From positions 1 to 16,779 of the forward strand of contig JBNKJV010000030.1 in NCBI GenBank assembly GCA_050291465.1: 16,779 bases of DNA. Reading direction: 5' to 3'. The stretch's first letter is position 1. Every line of letters starts with the position of its first letter. This DNA comes from CBFDBF01 sp050291465. GTDB taxonomy: Bacteria > Pseudomonadota > Gammaproteobacteria > Chromatiales > Chromatiaceae. Under the pieces are notes generated by a model. The model saw nothing but the letters and a program-made list of their open reading frames with translations. It was not told where the DNA came from and did no database searches. Positions 1 through 6,310 of the stretch are shown here, in pieces. The translations under genes and the position numbers were made by a program.

Positions 1-18
1 TGGGGCGGTTTTTCTTTG

Positions 19-51
19 GTACCTTTCTTTTGAACGCTCAAAAGAAAGTAC
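19..51. repeat. Inverted repeat, long hairpin with short loop
   Basis: CTTTCTTTTG (23-32) is followed by a 6-base loop and the perfect complement CAAAAGAAAG (39-48). Allowing one bulged C, the stem extends to GTAC on both sides (19-22 and 48-51), giving about 13 paired positions. It lies in an apparently gene-free stretch downstream of rdgB. A short open frame entering from the left edge in frame 2 passes through the hairpin and stops at 62-64, so the end of an incoming gene cannot be excluded. I recall similar GGTAC...AAAAGAAAG hairpins scattered in proteobacterial intergenic DNA, but cannot check this. Confidence 0.6.
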
Positions 52-227
52 TCGTGACCTTTAACTAAAGGCGGAGAAAAGGCCCCATACCAGACAGGTC
101 ACGAAATTGGTTACCGATAGTAAGATGACCAGAAGAATATAGATCGACAGGCTGCGAAACTAATTGCCTCAATCGAAAAAAAGCATAGTCAGGTAGTGCT
201 GACGTACAACCTGACCTGTACCCGATA

Positions 228-242
228 ACCAGGATTCCTGGT
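228..242 (-). terminator. Small hairpin just downstream of rdgB, weak terminator candidate
   Basis: ACCAGG (228-233), loop ATT, CCTGGT (237-242) is a perfect 6-bp stem beginning three bases past the rdgB stop on the minus strand. It is not followed by a T-run in the direction of rdgB transcription, so intrinsic termination is doubtful. A second 7-bp inverted repeat, GTCAGGT (188-194) and ACCTGAC (209-215), lies a little further downstream. Confidence 0.22.
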
Positions 243-244
243 CC

Positions 245-853
245 TTACTCAGAGAGCGCCTGCAGCAGTTTGCGCAGGGCCTGTCCCCGGTGGCTGAGGC
301 GGTTTTTCACCTCCGGTGCCAGTTCCGCTGAAGAGCAACCCTCTTCCGGGACGAAGAACACCGGGTCATAGCCGAAGCCGTTATTCCCCTGGGGCTGGAA
401 CAGAATGCGCCCTTCCCAGGTGCCCTGACAGATGATCGGGGTGGGATCCTCGGCATGGCGCAGGTAGACCATGACGCACTGGAAGCGGGCGGTGCGTTCG
501 TTCTCCGGGACTTCCTTTAACGCCTCCAGCAGCTTTTCGTTGTTCGCCCTGTCGTCCCCGTCGGTCCCGGCATAGCGGGCGGAGTAGATGCCGGGTGCGC
601 CGCGCAGGGCATCCACCTCGATACCGGAATCGTCGGCGATGGCGGCGAGACCGCTGTGGAGGGCGGCGTTGCGGGCCTTCAGGATGGCGTTCTCAACGAA
701 GGTGAGACCGGTCTCCTCCACCTCGGGGATAGAGAACTCCTTTTGCGGCAGGACCTTTATCTGCTGTTCGGCCAGGAGTTGGTTGATCTCCCGGACCTTG
801 CCGGCATTGTTGCTGGCGAGCACGATCTGCTCGCCCCGATGGTTTTGGGACAT
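245..853 (-). CDS. rdgB: XTP/dITP diphosphatase (non-canonical purine NTP pyrophosphatase)
   Basis: 202 residues, the usual length for the RdgB/HAM1 family. It hydrolyses ITP, dITP and XTP to monophosphates plus pyrophosphate in the cytoplasm, keeping deaminated purines out of DNA and RNA. Visible motifs: SNNAGK (14-19) at the nucleotide site, ETGLTFVENA (47-56), ADDSG (73-77), PGIYSARYAG (87-96), GNNGFGYDPVF (156-166) and KNRLSHRG (183-190). The start is ATG at 853, preceded by AGGAAA (861-866 on the plus strand) with 7 bases of spacing. An in-frame extension to 973 exists, but it has no family similarity and its first codons come from a dispersed repeat. In many gammaproteobacteria rdgB follows rph directly; here rph is about 12.2 kb away in the same orientation, and no hemW follows within the visible 244 bases. 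Confidence 0.96.
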   Translation of the reverse strand: MSQNHRGEQIVLASNNAGKVREINQLLAEQQIKVLPQKEFSIPEVEETGLTFVENAILKARNAALHSGLAAIADDSGIEVDALRGAPGIYSARYAGTDGDDRANNEKLLEALKEVPENERTARFQCVMVYLRHAEDPTPIICQGTWEGRILFQPQGNNGFGYDPVFFVPEEGCSSAELAPEVKNRLSHRGQALRKLLQALSE

Positions 854-930
854 GCTGCTGTTTCCTGAGTGGATGTCAGGCGGGGATTCTACATTTTTCC
901 GCATCGGCAACCAAAAGCCTTTTAGTATTC

Positions 931-997
931 GGCCACAAACGGACGCGAATAACGCAAATTTTCCTTGTTCCATTTGCAGACTTTAGCGGTGATTTGC
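931..997. repeat. Dispersed 67-bp direct repeat, copy A
   Basis: This segment aligns without gaps to 1355-1421 at an offset of 424 bases, with 56 of 67 positions identical by my hand alignment. It contains ACAAACGGACGCGAA, then AATTTTCC, and ends GCGGTGATTTGC. It lies about 80 bases upstream of the rdgB start. Translated on the minus strand both copies give an EQGK..LFASVC-like peptide, which explains the spurious N-terminal extension of rdgB. Confidence 0.85.
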
Positions 998-1048
998 GTA
1001 ACTTTGCGGCTTTTCAATTCCTGCATCTTCCCCTCCTCCTCCTTCTAA

Positions 1049-1070
1049 CCTCCCCCGCAACTGGGGGAGG
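1049..1070. repeat. Perfect 8-bp GC hairpin
   Basis: CCTCCCCC (1049-1056), loop GCAACT, GGGGGAGG (1063-1070). It is perfectly self-complementary and begins the G-rich repeat block. There is no T-run on either side that would mark a classic terminator. Confidence 0.75.
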
Positions 1071-1083
1071 GAACCCCCTCTAA

Positions 1084-1172
1084 CTCCCCCTAAAAGGGGG
1101 AGGACTGGTTGGGTAGCCCTAAAAGGGGAGGCTGGATGGTTGGCCCTAAAAGGAGGGGGACTGGATGGTTGA
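1084..1172. repeat. Triplicated ~28-bp unit CCCTAAAAGGGG...TGGTTG with nested hairpin
   Basis: Three head-to-tail units start at 1088, 1117 and 1144. Each opens CCCTAAAAGG and ends in a GGTTG-containing tail (CTGGTTGGG, CTGGATGGTTGG, CTGGATGGTTGA). Unit lengths are 29, 27 and 29 bases. The first unit is extended by a perfect 7-bp stem, CTCCCCC (1084-1090) against GGGGGAG (1096-1102) with loop TAAAA. No coding sense is apparent. Confidence 0.8.
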
Positions 1173-1199
1173 CTCGGAAATGGAGAAGACCGTTTTCGT

Positions 1200-1233
1200 C
1201 CCCCCTTCCAGGGGGGACAACAGGGGGGTTGTC
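1200..1233. repeat. Two overlapping GC-rich hairpins
   Basis: CCCCCC (1200-1205) can pair with GGGGGG (1211-1216) across loop TTCCA. GACAAC (1216-1221) can pair with GTTGTC (1228-1233) across loop AGGGGG. The two stems share base 1216, so they would stack or compete. Confidence 0.6.
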
Positions 1234-1265
1234 ATTCCGGACCGAGCGTAGCGGAGTCCGAACAT

Positions 1266-1290
1266 ATCGCCCTCGGGAGAGGGCTCCTAC
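1266..1290 (-). repeat. REP-like palindromic element
   Basis: Read on the minus strand this is GTAGGAGCCCTCTCCCGAGG followed by GCGAT. A GTAGGAGC head, a short perfect stem (GCCCTC 1269-1274 against GAGGGC 1279-1284, loop GGGA) and a GGGCGAT tail are the layout of Pseudomonas-type REP sequences. The assignment rests on resemblance only; no second copy is visible here. Confidence 0.5.
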
Positions 1291-1354
1291 AGGTGGTGTC
1301 GGAATGAGCGGTGGATGCGGGAGTGTAGAAGCCCGGTCCTCGGGGCGGAAACTT

Positions 1355-1421
1355 GGTCGCAAACGGACGCGAACAGCACCAATTTTCCCTGTTCTATTTG
1401 CGGTCTTTCGCGGTGATTTGC
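1355..1421. repeat. Dispersed 67-bp direct repeat, copy B
   Basis: Second copy of the segment at 931-997, in the same orientation and about 90 bases upstream of ccmA. It contains an internal inverted pair, CGCAAA (1358-1363) and TTTGCG (1397-1402), which may fold. The eleven differences from copy A are spread along the length, so the two copies are diverged rather than a recent duplication. Confidence 0.85.
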
Positions 1422-1443
1422 TGCCTTGGAATTCCTTATATTA

Positions 1444-1473
1444 TTGGGAAACACCCCCCCGGCTGTGTACAAT
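1444..1473 (+). promoter_or_regulatory. Possible sigma70-type promoter for ccmA
   Basis: TTGGGA (1444-1449, four of six to TTGACA) and TACAAT (1468-1473, five of six to TATAAT) are separated by 18 bases and lie 37 bases upstream of the ccmA start. This is motif matching only. Confidence 0.33.
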
Positions 1474-1509
1474 CGAGTCCATTTTTCACCTTAGGGTACG
1501 GATTGGCGG

Positions 1510-2142
1510 ATGCTGGAAGTGGTTAGCCTGGAGTGTCAACGCGGCGATCGCCGGTTGTTCACTGACCTCAGTTTCTCCCTGGAGAAGGGGGAGCTGCTGC
1601 ATCTGCACGGCCATAACGGCAGCGGTAAGACCACCCTGTTGCGTACCGTCTGCGGCCTGATTCAGCCCACCCAGGGTGAGGTCCGCTGGGACGGGACCAA
1701 TATCCTGGAACTGCGGGAGGAGTTCTCCCGGGATCTGGTCTACGTGGGTCATAAGAACGGGATAAAGGATGATCTGACCGGGCTGGAGAATCTTCGTATT
1801 TCCTGTGCCCTGGACGGGGTGCCGATCAGCGAGGAGCAGGCGTGGGAAGCTCTGGAACGGATCGGTCTGCAGGGGCACGAGGATCTGCCCACCCGGGTGT
1901 TGTCCCAGGGACAGAAGCGCAGGGTTTCTCTGGCGCGGTTGCTGGTCAACCGTTCGCGGATCTGGGTTCTGGATGAGCCCTTTACCGCCCTCGACAAGGC
2001 GGCGGTGGGGATGCTGCAGTCGGTGATCCGGGAGCACGTGCAGGCGGACGGCATGGTGATCCTTACCACCCACCAGGAGGTGAGTCTCACCCAGGGGCAG
2101 GTAAAACAGTTGCAGCTCGGCTGGAAGAAGGACACGGTCTGA
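1510..2142 (+). CDS. ccmA: Heme exporter ATP-binding protein CcmA
   Basis: 210 residues; the ATPase of the CcmABCD complex, which uses ATP hydrolysis to release heme-loaded CcmE from CcmC at the inner membrane during System I cytochrome c maturation. ABC ATPase motifs appear in order: Walker A GHNGSGKTT (34-42), the CcmA-style GHKNGIKDDLT segment at the Q-loop position (80-90), signature LSQGQKRRV (131-139), Walker B IWVLDEP (151-157) and the H-loop TTH (186-188). It is the first gene of the ccm operon and overlaps ccmB by one base (TGATG at 2140-2144). The ATG is preceded only by a weak, close GGCGG, so initiation may be modest. Length and motifs are normal. Confidence 0.97.
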   Translation: MLEVVSLECQRGDRRLFTDLSFSLEKGELLHLHGHNGSGKTTLLRTVCGLIQPTQGEVRWDGTNILELREEFSRDLVYVGHKNGIKDDLTGLENLRISCALDGVPISEEQAWEALERIGLQGHEDLPTRVLSQGQKRRVSLARLLVNRSRIWVLDEPFTALDKAAVGMLQSVIREHVQADGMVILTTHQEVSLTQGQVKQLQLGWKKDTV

Positions 2143-2810
2143 TGATCGCCACCTTCCTCACCATTGTGAAGCGGGATCTGGTGCTGGCCATGCGCCGGCG
2201 CACCGATATCCTGACCACTCTGTTCTTTTTTATCATCGTGGTGAGTCTGTTTCCCCTCGGGATCGGTCCGGAGCTCGAGACCCTGCGGATGATCGCTCCG
2301 GGGGTGTTTTGGGTGGCGGCCCTGCTGGCCTCCATGCTGGCCCTGGAACGGCTGTTTGCGGTGGATTTTGCCGACGGCACCCTGGAGCAGATGTTGCTGA
2401 CCCCCCAGCCTCTCTCCCTGTTGGTGCTGGGTAAGGTGGCCGCCCACTGGCTGGTGACCGGGCTGCCGCTGGTATTGATGTCGCCGGTGCTGGGACTGCA
2501 GTACGATCTCTCCACGGAGGCGCTGCAGGTACTTGTTGTTACACTGCTGGTGGGGACACCGGCGCTGAGCCTGATCGGTGCCATCGGGGCGGCGTTAACC
2601 CTCGGTCTCAGGGGCGGCGGGGTGCTGGTTTCCCTGCTGGTGTTGCCGCTCATGATTCCGGTGCTGATCTTCGGCGCCGGCGCCGTGGAGGTGACCGTCT
2701 CCGGCCTGGCCGGGCGGGGGCATCTCTCCGCCCTGGGTGCGATCCTGATACTGGCCCTGTTTCTGGCGCCGCTGGCGGCATCGGCGGCGTTGCGGGTGTC
2801 GGCGGAGTAG
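2142..2810 (+). CDS. ccmB: Heme exporter membrane protein CcmB
   Basis: 222 residues, the usual length of CcmB. It is the ABC-type membrane subunit that pairs with CcmA and is needed to release holo-CcmE from CcmC. The sequence is almost entirely hydrophobic, with about six membrane segments (roughly 24-42, 52-72, 96-118, 127-152, 160-180 and 195-216). It has the conserved N-terminal cytoplasmic stretch LVLAMRRRTDILTTLFFF and the loop ERLFAVDFADGTLEQMLLTP. An AGAAGGA ribosome binding sequence lies within the end of ccmA. It is followed by 170 bases before ccmC, the only real gap inside the operon. Confidence 0.96.
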   Translation: MIATFLTIVKRDLVLAMRRRTDILTTLFFFIIVVSLFPLGIGPELETLRMIAPGVFWVAALLASMLALERLFAVDFADGTLEQMLLTPQPLSLLVLGKVAAHWLVTGLPLVLMSPVLGLQYDLSTEALQVLVVTLLVGTPALSLIGAIGAALTLGLRGGGVLVSLLVLPLMIPVLIFGAGAVEVTVSGLAGRGHLSALGAILILALFLAPLAASAALRVSAE

Positions 2811-2847
2811 GACGGCGACGGGTTGGCCGGGATTGAGGAAGCGACAG

Positions 2848-2964
2848 ATGAATATATTAATCCGGCACGGTTCGGTAACAGGTATGGTTCGGGGCTTTCC
2901 CGACAAAATGGGCGGTTTTCGTCCGGAACCAATCAGCGGTGGGCTGATCGTAGATATTTGTTAA
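2848..2964 (+). CDS. Possible 38-residue ORF between ccmB and ccmC
   Basis: An ATG at 2848 opens 38 codons and ends at TAA 2962-2964, sixteen bases before ccmC. It is preceded by GAGGAAG (2835-2841), an unusually good Shine-Dalgarno match with AGGA eight bases from the ATG, better than the one for ccmC itself. The peptide starts MNILIRHGSVTG and ends GGLIVDIC. It has no signal peptide, no membrane segment and no family I recognise. It could be a leader ORF coupled to ccmC, a degenerate remnant or chance; existence as a gene is uncertain. Confidence 0.25.
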   Translation: MNILIRHGSVTGMVRGFPDKMGGFRPEPISGGLIVDIC

Positions 2965-2977
2965 TTATAAATAGAAT
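2932..2977 (+). promoter_or_regulatory. Hairpin and AT-rich tract upstream of ccmC
   Basis: ATCAGC (2932-2937), loop GGTGG, GCTGAT (2943-2948) forms a 6-bp stem, followed by an AT-rich stretch containing TATAAA (2966-2971) and TAGAAT (2972-2977) immediately before the ccmC ATG at 2981. There is no clear Shine-Dalgarno for ccmC and no good -35 element, so I cannot assign this as a promoter with confidence. It may set ccmC expression apart from ccmAB. Confidence 0.22.
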
Positions 2978-2980
2978 CCA

Positions 2981-3730
2981 ATGAGTTCCCGTTTAATCAA
3001 CTGGTTTAAATTCTCCTCGCCGGTGACCTTCTATCCGCTGGCCGGTCGCATCGGCCGCTGGTCCGCCGTGGTGGCGGTAATACTGATCGCCATCGGGCTC
3101 TATATGAGCTTTTTCGTCGCCCCTGCGGATTACAGACAGGGTGACGGTTATCGCATCATCTTCGTGCATGTGCCCGCGGCCTGGATGTCCATGTTCATCT
3201 ATGTGGTGATGGCGATCTGGGCCGGTCTGGGGCTGGTGTTCAACACCCGCTTGTCGGCCATGATGGCCTCGGCGCTGGCGCCCACCGGCGCCATGTTCAC
3301 CTTCCTCGCGCTCTGGACCGGGGCCTTCTGGGGCAAGCCCATGTGGGGTGCCTGGTGGGTCTGGGACGCCCGCCTTACGTCGGATCTGATTCTGCTGTTT
3401 CTCTACCTCGGTTTCATCGCCCTGCAGTCGGCTATAGACGATCCGCGCCGGGCGGACCGGGCCGGTGCCATCCTGGCGCTGGTGGGCGTGGTCAACGTGC
3501 CCATCATCTACTATTCGGTGAAGTGGTGGAACACCCTGCACCAGGGCGCCTCGGTCACCGTCACCGAGGGTTCGAAAATGGGTGAGATCATGCTGATCAC
3601 CATGTTGATCATGACTTTCGGCTTCTGGGCCTACGGCATTGCCACGGCCATGGGGCGGGTGCGCTGCATTATCCTGGAGCGGGAGCAGGACACCACCTGG
3701 GTGGGAGAACTGGAAGGGGGTGACGAGTGA
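2981..3730 (+). CDS. ccmC: Heme handling protein CcmC (heme lyase to CcmE)
   Basis: 249 residues, six membrane segments. CcmC presents heme at the periplasmic face of the inner membrane and promotes its covalent attachment to CcmE. The tryptophan-rich WWD signature is intact: WGAWWVWDARLTS (122-134). Two periplasmic histidines expected as heme ligands are present, H63 in FVHVPAAW and H187 in LHQGA. The early part (APADYRQGDGYRIIFVH) is typical of the family. The chosen ATG gives the normal N-terminal length but has no obvious ribosome binding site. The stop overlaps the GTG of ccmD by four bases (GTGA, 3727-3730). Confidence 0.96.
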   Translation: MSSRLINWFKFSSPVTFYPLAGRIGRWSAVVAVILIAIGLYMSFFVAPADYRQGDGYRIIFVHVPAAWMSMFIYVVMAIWAGLGLVFNTRLSAMMASALAPTGAMFTFLALWTGAFWGKPMWGAWWVWDARLTSDLILLFLYLGFIALQSAIDDPRRADRAGAILALVGVVNVPIIYYSVKWWNTLHQGASVTVTEGSKMGEIMLITMLIMTFGFWAYGIATAMGRVRCIILEREQDTTWVGELEGGDE

Positions 3731-3900
3731 GCGTCGCGGAATTTTTTGATATGGGGGGATACGCCCTCTATGTCTGGGGATCGTTCGGCGCCACGGCGCT
3801 GCTGATGATCGTCGAACCCATACTATTGAGACAACGCAGACGCGCCATCCTGAAACGCCTTGCTCGCATGGCGCGCCTGCGGGAGGCCGAGAATCAATGA
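3727..3900 (+). CDS. ccmD: Heme exporter small membrane protein CcmD
   Basis: 57 residues starting at GTG 3727. CcmD is a small single-span inner membrane protein that joins CcmABC and is needed to release holo-CcmE. The EFFDMGGYALYVW segment (residues 5-17) matches the conserved start of the family, one hydrophobic span follows (about 11-34), and the tail is basic (RQRRRAILKRLARMARLREAE). The GTG start is preferred over the internal ATG at 3751 because it includes the conserved EFF motif and gives the GTGA overlap with ccmC. The stop overlaps ccmE by four bases (ATGA, 3897-3900). Confidence 0.92.
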   Translation: MSVAEFFDMGGYALYVWGSFGATALLMIVEPILLRQRRRAILKRLARMARLREAENQ

Positions 3901-4358
3901 AGGCGAGACAAAAGCGTTTGGTGTTTCTGTTGGCGGGAATGGTCGGTCTCGGTCTGGTCGCCTGGTTGGTGTTCGACGTGATTGAAAATTACATGTCCTA
4001 TTTTTATTACCCCAGCGAGGTGGTACAGGACAAAGCCCCCAAGGATCGCGCCTTCGAACTGGGGGGACTGGTGAAGACCGGAAGCGTGCAGCGGGGTGAA
4101 GAGCTGAAGGTGCGCTTCATCGTTACCGACAGCGTCAACGAAGTGCCCGTGGTCTATGACAAGATCCTCCCGGATCTGTTTGCCGAGGGGCAGGCGGTGG
4201 TCGCCCGCGGGCGTCTGGGGCCGGACGGGGTGTTTGTGGCGGATCGGGTGCTGGCCAAGCATGACGAAAACTACATGCCGCCGGAGGTTGCCAAGGCCAT
4301 TGAGCAGGCGCGCCAGGAACAGGTTTCGGGGGCGGCGGCCGGGGAGACGCAGCAGTGA
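3897..4358 (+). CDS. ccmE: Periplasmic heme chaperone CcmE
   Basis: 153 residues. CcmE is an inner-membrane-anchored, OB-fold heme chaperone: it binds heme covalently through a histidine and hands it to CcmF/CcmH. It has a basic N-terminus, one membrane anchor (about 9-27) and the periplasmic domain. The heme site reads LAKHDENYMPPE, with the attachment histidine H122 and the ligand tyrosine Y126. The C-terminal tail (EQARQEQVSGAAAGETQQ) is flexible and variable, as usual in the family. It overlaps ccmD at the start (ATGA) and ccmF at the end (GTGA, 4355-4358). Confidence 0.96.
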   Translation: MKARQKRLVFLLAGMVGLGLVAWLVFDVIENYMSYFYYPSEVVQDKAPKDRAFELGGLVKTGSVQRGEELKVRFIVTDSVNEVPVVYDKILPDLFAEGQAVVARGRLGPDGVFVADRVLAKHDENYMPPEVAKAIEQARQEQVSGAAAGETQQ

Positions 4359-6310
4359 TCCCTGAGATCGGACAGCTTGCCCTGATCCTGGCCCTGTGTA
4401 TGGCGCTGGCGCAGTCCCTGTTCCCCCTGATCGGCGCCCAACTGGGCATCGGTTCCTGGGTGGCGCTGGCCCGTCCCACGGCCTGGGCTCATCTGCTGTT
4501 CATGCTGGTGGCCTACGGCTGTCTTACCTACGCCTTTCTGGTTCACGACTTTTCCGTACTGTATGTGGCACAGAACTCCAACACGGCACTGCCCACCCTC
4601 TATCTGATCTCGGGGGTGTGGGGCGCCCATGAAGGGTCGCTGCTGTTCTGGGCTGTGACCCTGGCTATCTGGACCGGCACGGTGACGCTCTTCAGCCGCA
4701 GCGTGCCGGCGGAGATGGAAGCGCGGGTGGTGGGAGTCATGGGCCTGGTGAGTGTCGGGTTCCTGATGTTCATGCTGTTCACCTCCAATCCCTTCGATCG
4801 TCTTCCCAATCCGCCCATGGAGGGACGGGATCTCAATCCTTTGTTGCAGGACCCCGGTCTGGCCCTGCATCCGCCCATGCTCTATATGGGTTACGTGGGA
4901 TTTTCCGTGGCCTTCGCCTTTGCCATCGCCGCCATGCTGGGCGGTCGCCTGGACGCCGCCTGGGCGCGCTGGTCGCGGCCCTGGACCAATGTGGCATGGG
5001 TGTTCCTCACCCTCGGTATCGTGTTGGGAAGCTGGTGGGCCTATTACGAACTCGGCTGGGGCGGCTGGTGGTTCTGGGATCCGGTGGAGAACGCCTCCTT
5101 CATGCCCTGGATCGTCGGCACCGCGCTGATGCACTCCCTGGCGGTGACCGAGAAGCGCGGGGCGTTCAAGGCCTGGACCGTGTTGCTGGCCATATTCACC
5201 TTCTCGCTCAGTCTGCTGGGGACCTTCCTGGTCCGTTCCGGTGTGCTCACCTCGGTGCACGCCTTCGCCAGTGACCCCAGTCGCGGTGTCTTTATCCTGA
5301 AATTTCTCGGGGTGGTGATCGGCGGATCGCTGCTGCTTTACTCCTGGCGCGCCTCGCAGATCCGCAGCAGTATCCATTTCGGCGTGATCTCCCGGGAGAC
5401 GGGACTGCTGCTGAACAACGTGCTGCTGGTGGTGATCGCCGCCTTTATCCTCCTGGGGACCCTCTATCCGCTGGTTCTGGATGCGCTGGGTATGCGCAAG
5501 ATATCGGTGGGGCCGCCGTTTTTTAATTTCTTCTTTAATCTTTTCGCCGTCCCCCTGGCGATTCTGGTGGGGATCGGGAGCCTGGCGCGCTGGACCCGGG
5601 ATACCGGTGCGCGGCTGTGGCGGAAAGTGGGCTTGCCCCTGGTGTTCAGCCTGGTGGTCGGACCCGGAGCGATACTGCTTCTTGCCCCCGCCATGGATTG
5701 GAAGGCGGTATTGGGGGTGACCCTGGCCCTCTGGGTAACCCTGACCACCCTGGTCTGGTTGTGGGGGCAGCGCAAAGGGGGCTCCGTCAGCCGTGCCGGG
5801 TGGGGGATGGTTCTGGGGCACATCGGTATTGCCATGTTCGCCCTCGGCATCGCCCTCTCCTCCATATACAGCACGGAAAAGGATGTCCGTTTGGAACCGG
5901 GCCAGACTTATCAGTTGGCCGGGTATGATTTTCTGTTCAAGGGGGTCGGAGATCTCCAGGGTCCCAACTTTACCGGCGCCCGGGGAACAGTGGAGGTGAG
6001 CCGCGACGGCAACAGGCTGGTGGATCTCTATCCGGAAAAACGCAACTACCGGAGCGGCATGCCCATGACTGAAGCGGGCATCGATGCCGGTCTGTTCCGG
6101 GATCTGTTTGTGGCGCTGGGAGAACCGCTGGGGGACGGCGGGGCCTGGAGCGTGCGGATCTACCATAAGCCCTTTGTGCGCTGGATCTGGCTGGGCGGGC
6201 TGTTTATGGCCTTCGGCGGTCTGCTGGCGGCCCTCGACCGGCGCTATTACCGATTGGCCCGTAAGGCCCGGGCGGTGGTGGGCGACAATTCTGCCGTGGA
6301 GGTCGCATGA
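4355..6310 (+). CDS. ccmF: Cytochrome c heme lyase subunit CcmF
   Basis: 651 residues, GTG start, normal length. CcmF is the large polytopic inner membrane protein that, with CcmH (and CcmI as apocytochrome chaperone), ligates heme from CcmE to the CXXCH cysteines of apocytochrome c. The WWD signature is intact (WGGWWFWDPVEN, 235-246). The four conserved histidines are visible: H172 (LALHPPM), H260 (ALMHSLAVTEKRG), H302 (TSVHAFASDPSRG) and H489 (VLGHIGIAMF). Many hydrophobic spans cover residues 5-500, followed by a periplasmic domain and a final membrane segment near 608-627. It is coupled to ccmE (GTGA) and to ccmG (ATGA, 6307-6310). Confidence 0.97.
   Translation: MIPEIGQLALILALCMALAQSLFPLIGAQLGIGSWVALARPTAWAHLLFMLVAYGCLTYAFLVHDFSVLYVAQNSNTALPTLYLISGVWGAHEGSLLFWAVTLAIWTGTVTLFSRSVPAEMEARVVGVMGLVSVGFLMFMLFTSNPFDRLPNPPMEGRDLNPLLQDPGLALHPPMLYMGYVGFSVAFAFAIAAMLGGRLDAAWARWSRPWTNVAWVFLTLGIVLGSWWAYYELGWGGWWFWDPVENASFMPWIVGTALMHSLAVTEKRGAFKAWTVLLAIFTFSLSLLGTFLVRSGVLTSVHAFASDPSRGVFILKFLGVVIGGSLLLYSWRASQIRSSIHFGVISRETGLLLNNVLLVVIAAFILLGTLYPLVLDALGMRKISVGPPFFNFFFNLFAVPLAILVGIGSLARWTRDTGARLWRKVGLPLVFSLVVGPGAILLLAPAMDWKAVLGVTLALWVTLTTLVWLWGQRKGGSVSRAGWGMVLGHIGIAMFALGIALSSIYSTEKDVRLEPGQTYQLAGYDFLFKGVGDLQGPNFTGARGTVEVSRDGNRLVDLYPEKRNYRSGMPMTEAGIDAGLFRDLFVALGEPLGDGGAWSVRIYHKPFVRWIWLGGLFMAFGGLLAALDRRYYRLARKARAVVGDNSAVEVA

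Larger units (their letters stand above)
986..1509. other. Repeat-rich divergent intergenic region without a credible gene
   Basis: The spacer between rdgB (-) and ccmA (+) contains only open frames made of simple or repeated sequence (proline- and glycine-rich translations with no family resemblance), so I call no gene here. Its content is: a C/G hairpin at 1049-1070, a ~28-base unit repeated three times (1088-1172), hairpins at 1200-1233, a REP-like hairpin at 1266-1290, the second copy of the 67-bp repeat at 1355-1421, and a possible sigma70-type promoter just before ccmA. Runs of G dominate the plus strand between 1063 and 1228. Confidence 0.75.

Noticed and set aside
854..973. In-frame 40-residue N-terminal extension of rdgB
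   Set aside because: It has no counterpart in the family, the ATG at 853 has a good AGGAAA site, and the extension begins inside a repeat whose other copy gives the same peptide elsewhere.
854..1509. Insertion sequence or prophage remnant
   Set aside because: No transposase or integrase fragment, no flanking target duplication and no terminal inverted repeats are visible; only short repeats are present.
1090..1660. Open frames on both strands in the rdgB-ccmA spacer (up to about 180 codons)
   Set aside because: They are built from G/C-rich repeats or overlap ccmA in another frame, with no recognisable domain and no ribosome site.
4271..6166. 631-codon open frame antisense to ccmF
   Set aside because: A shadow of a GC-rich hydrophobic gene; its translation is low-complexity (His, Gln, Gly, Pro rich), while ccmF is unambiguous on the plus strand.
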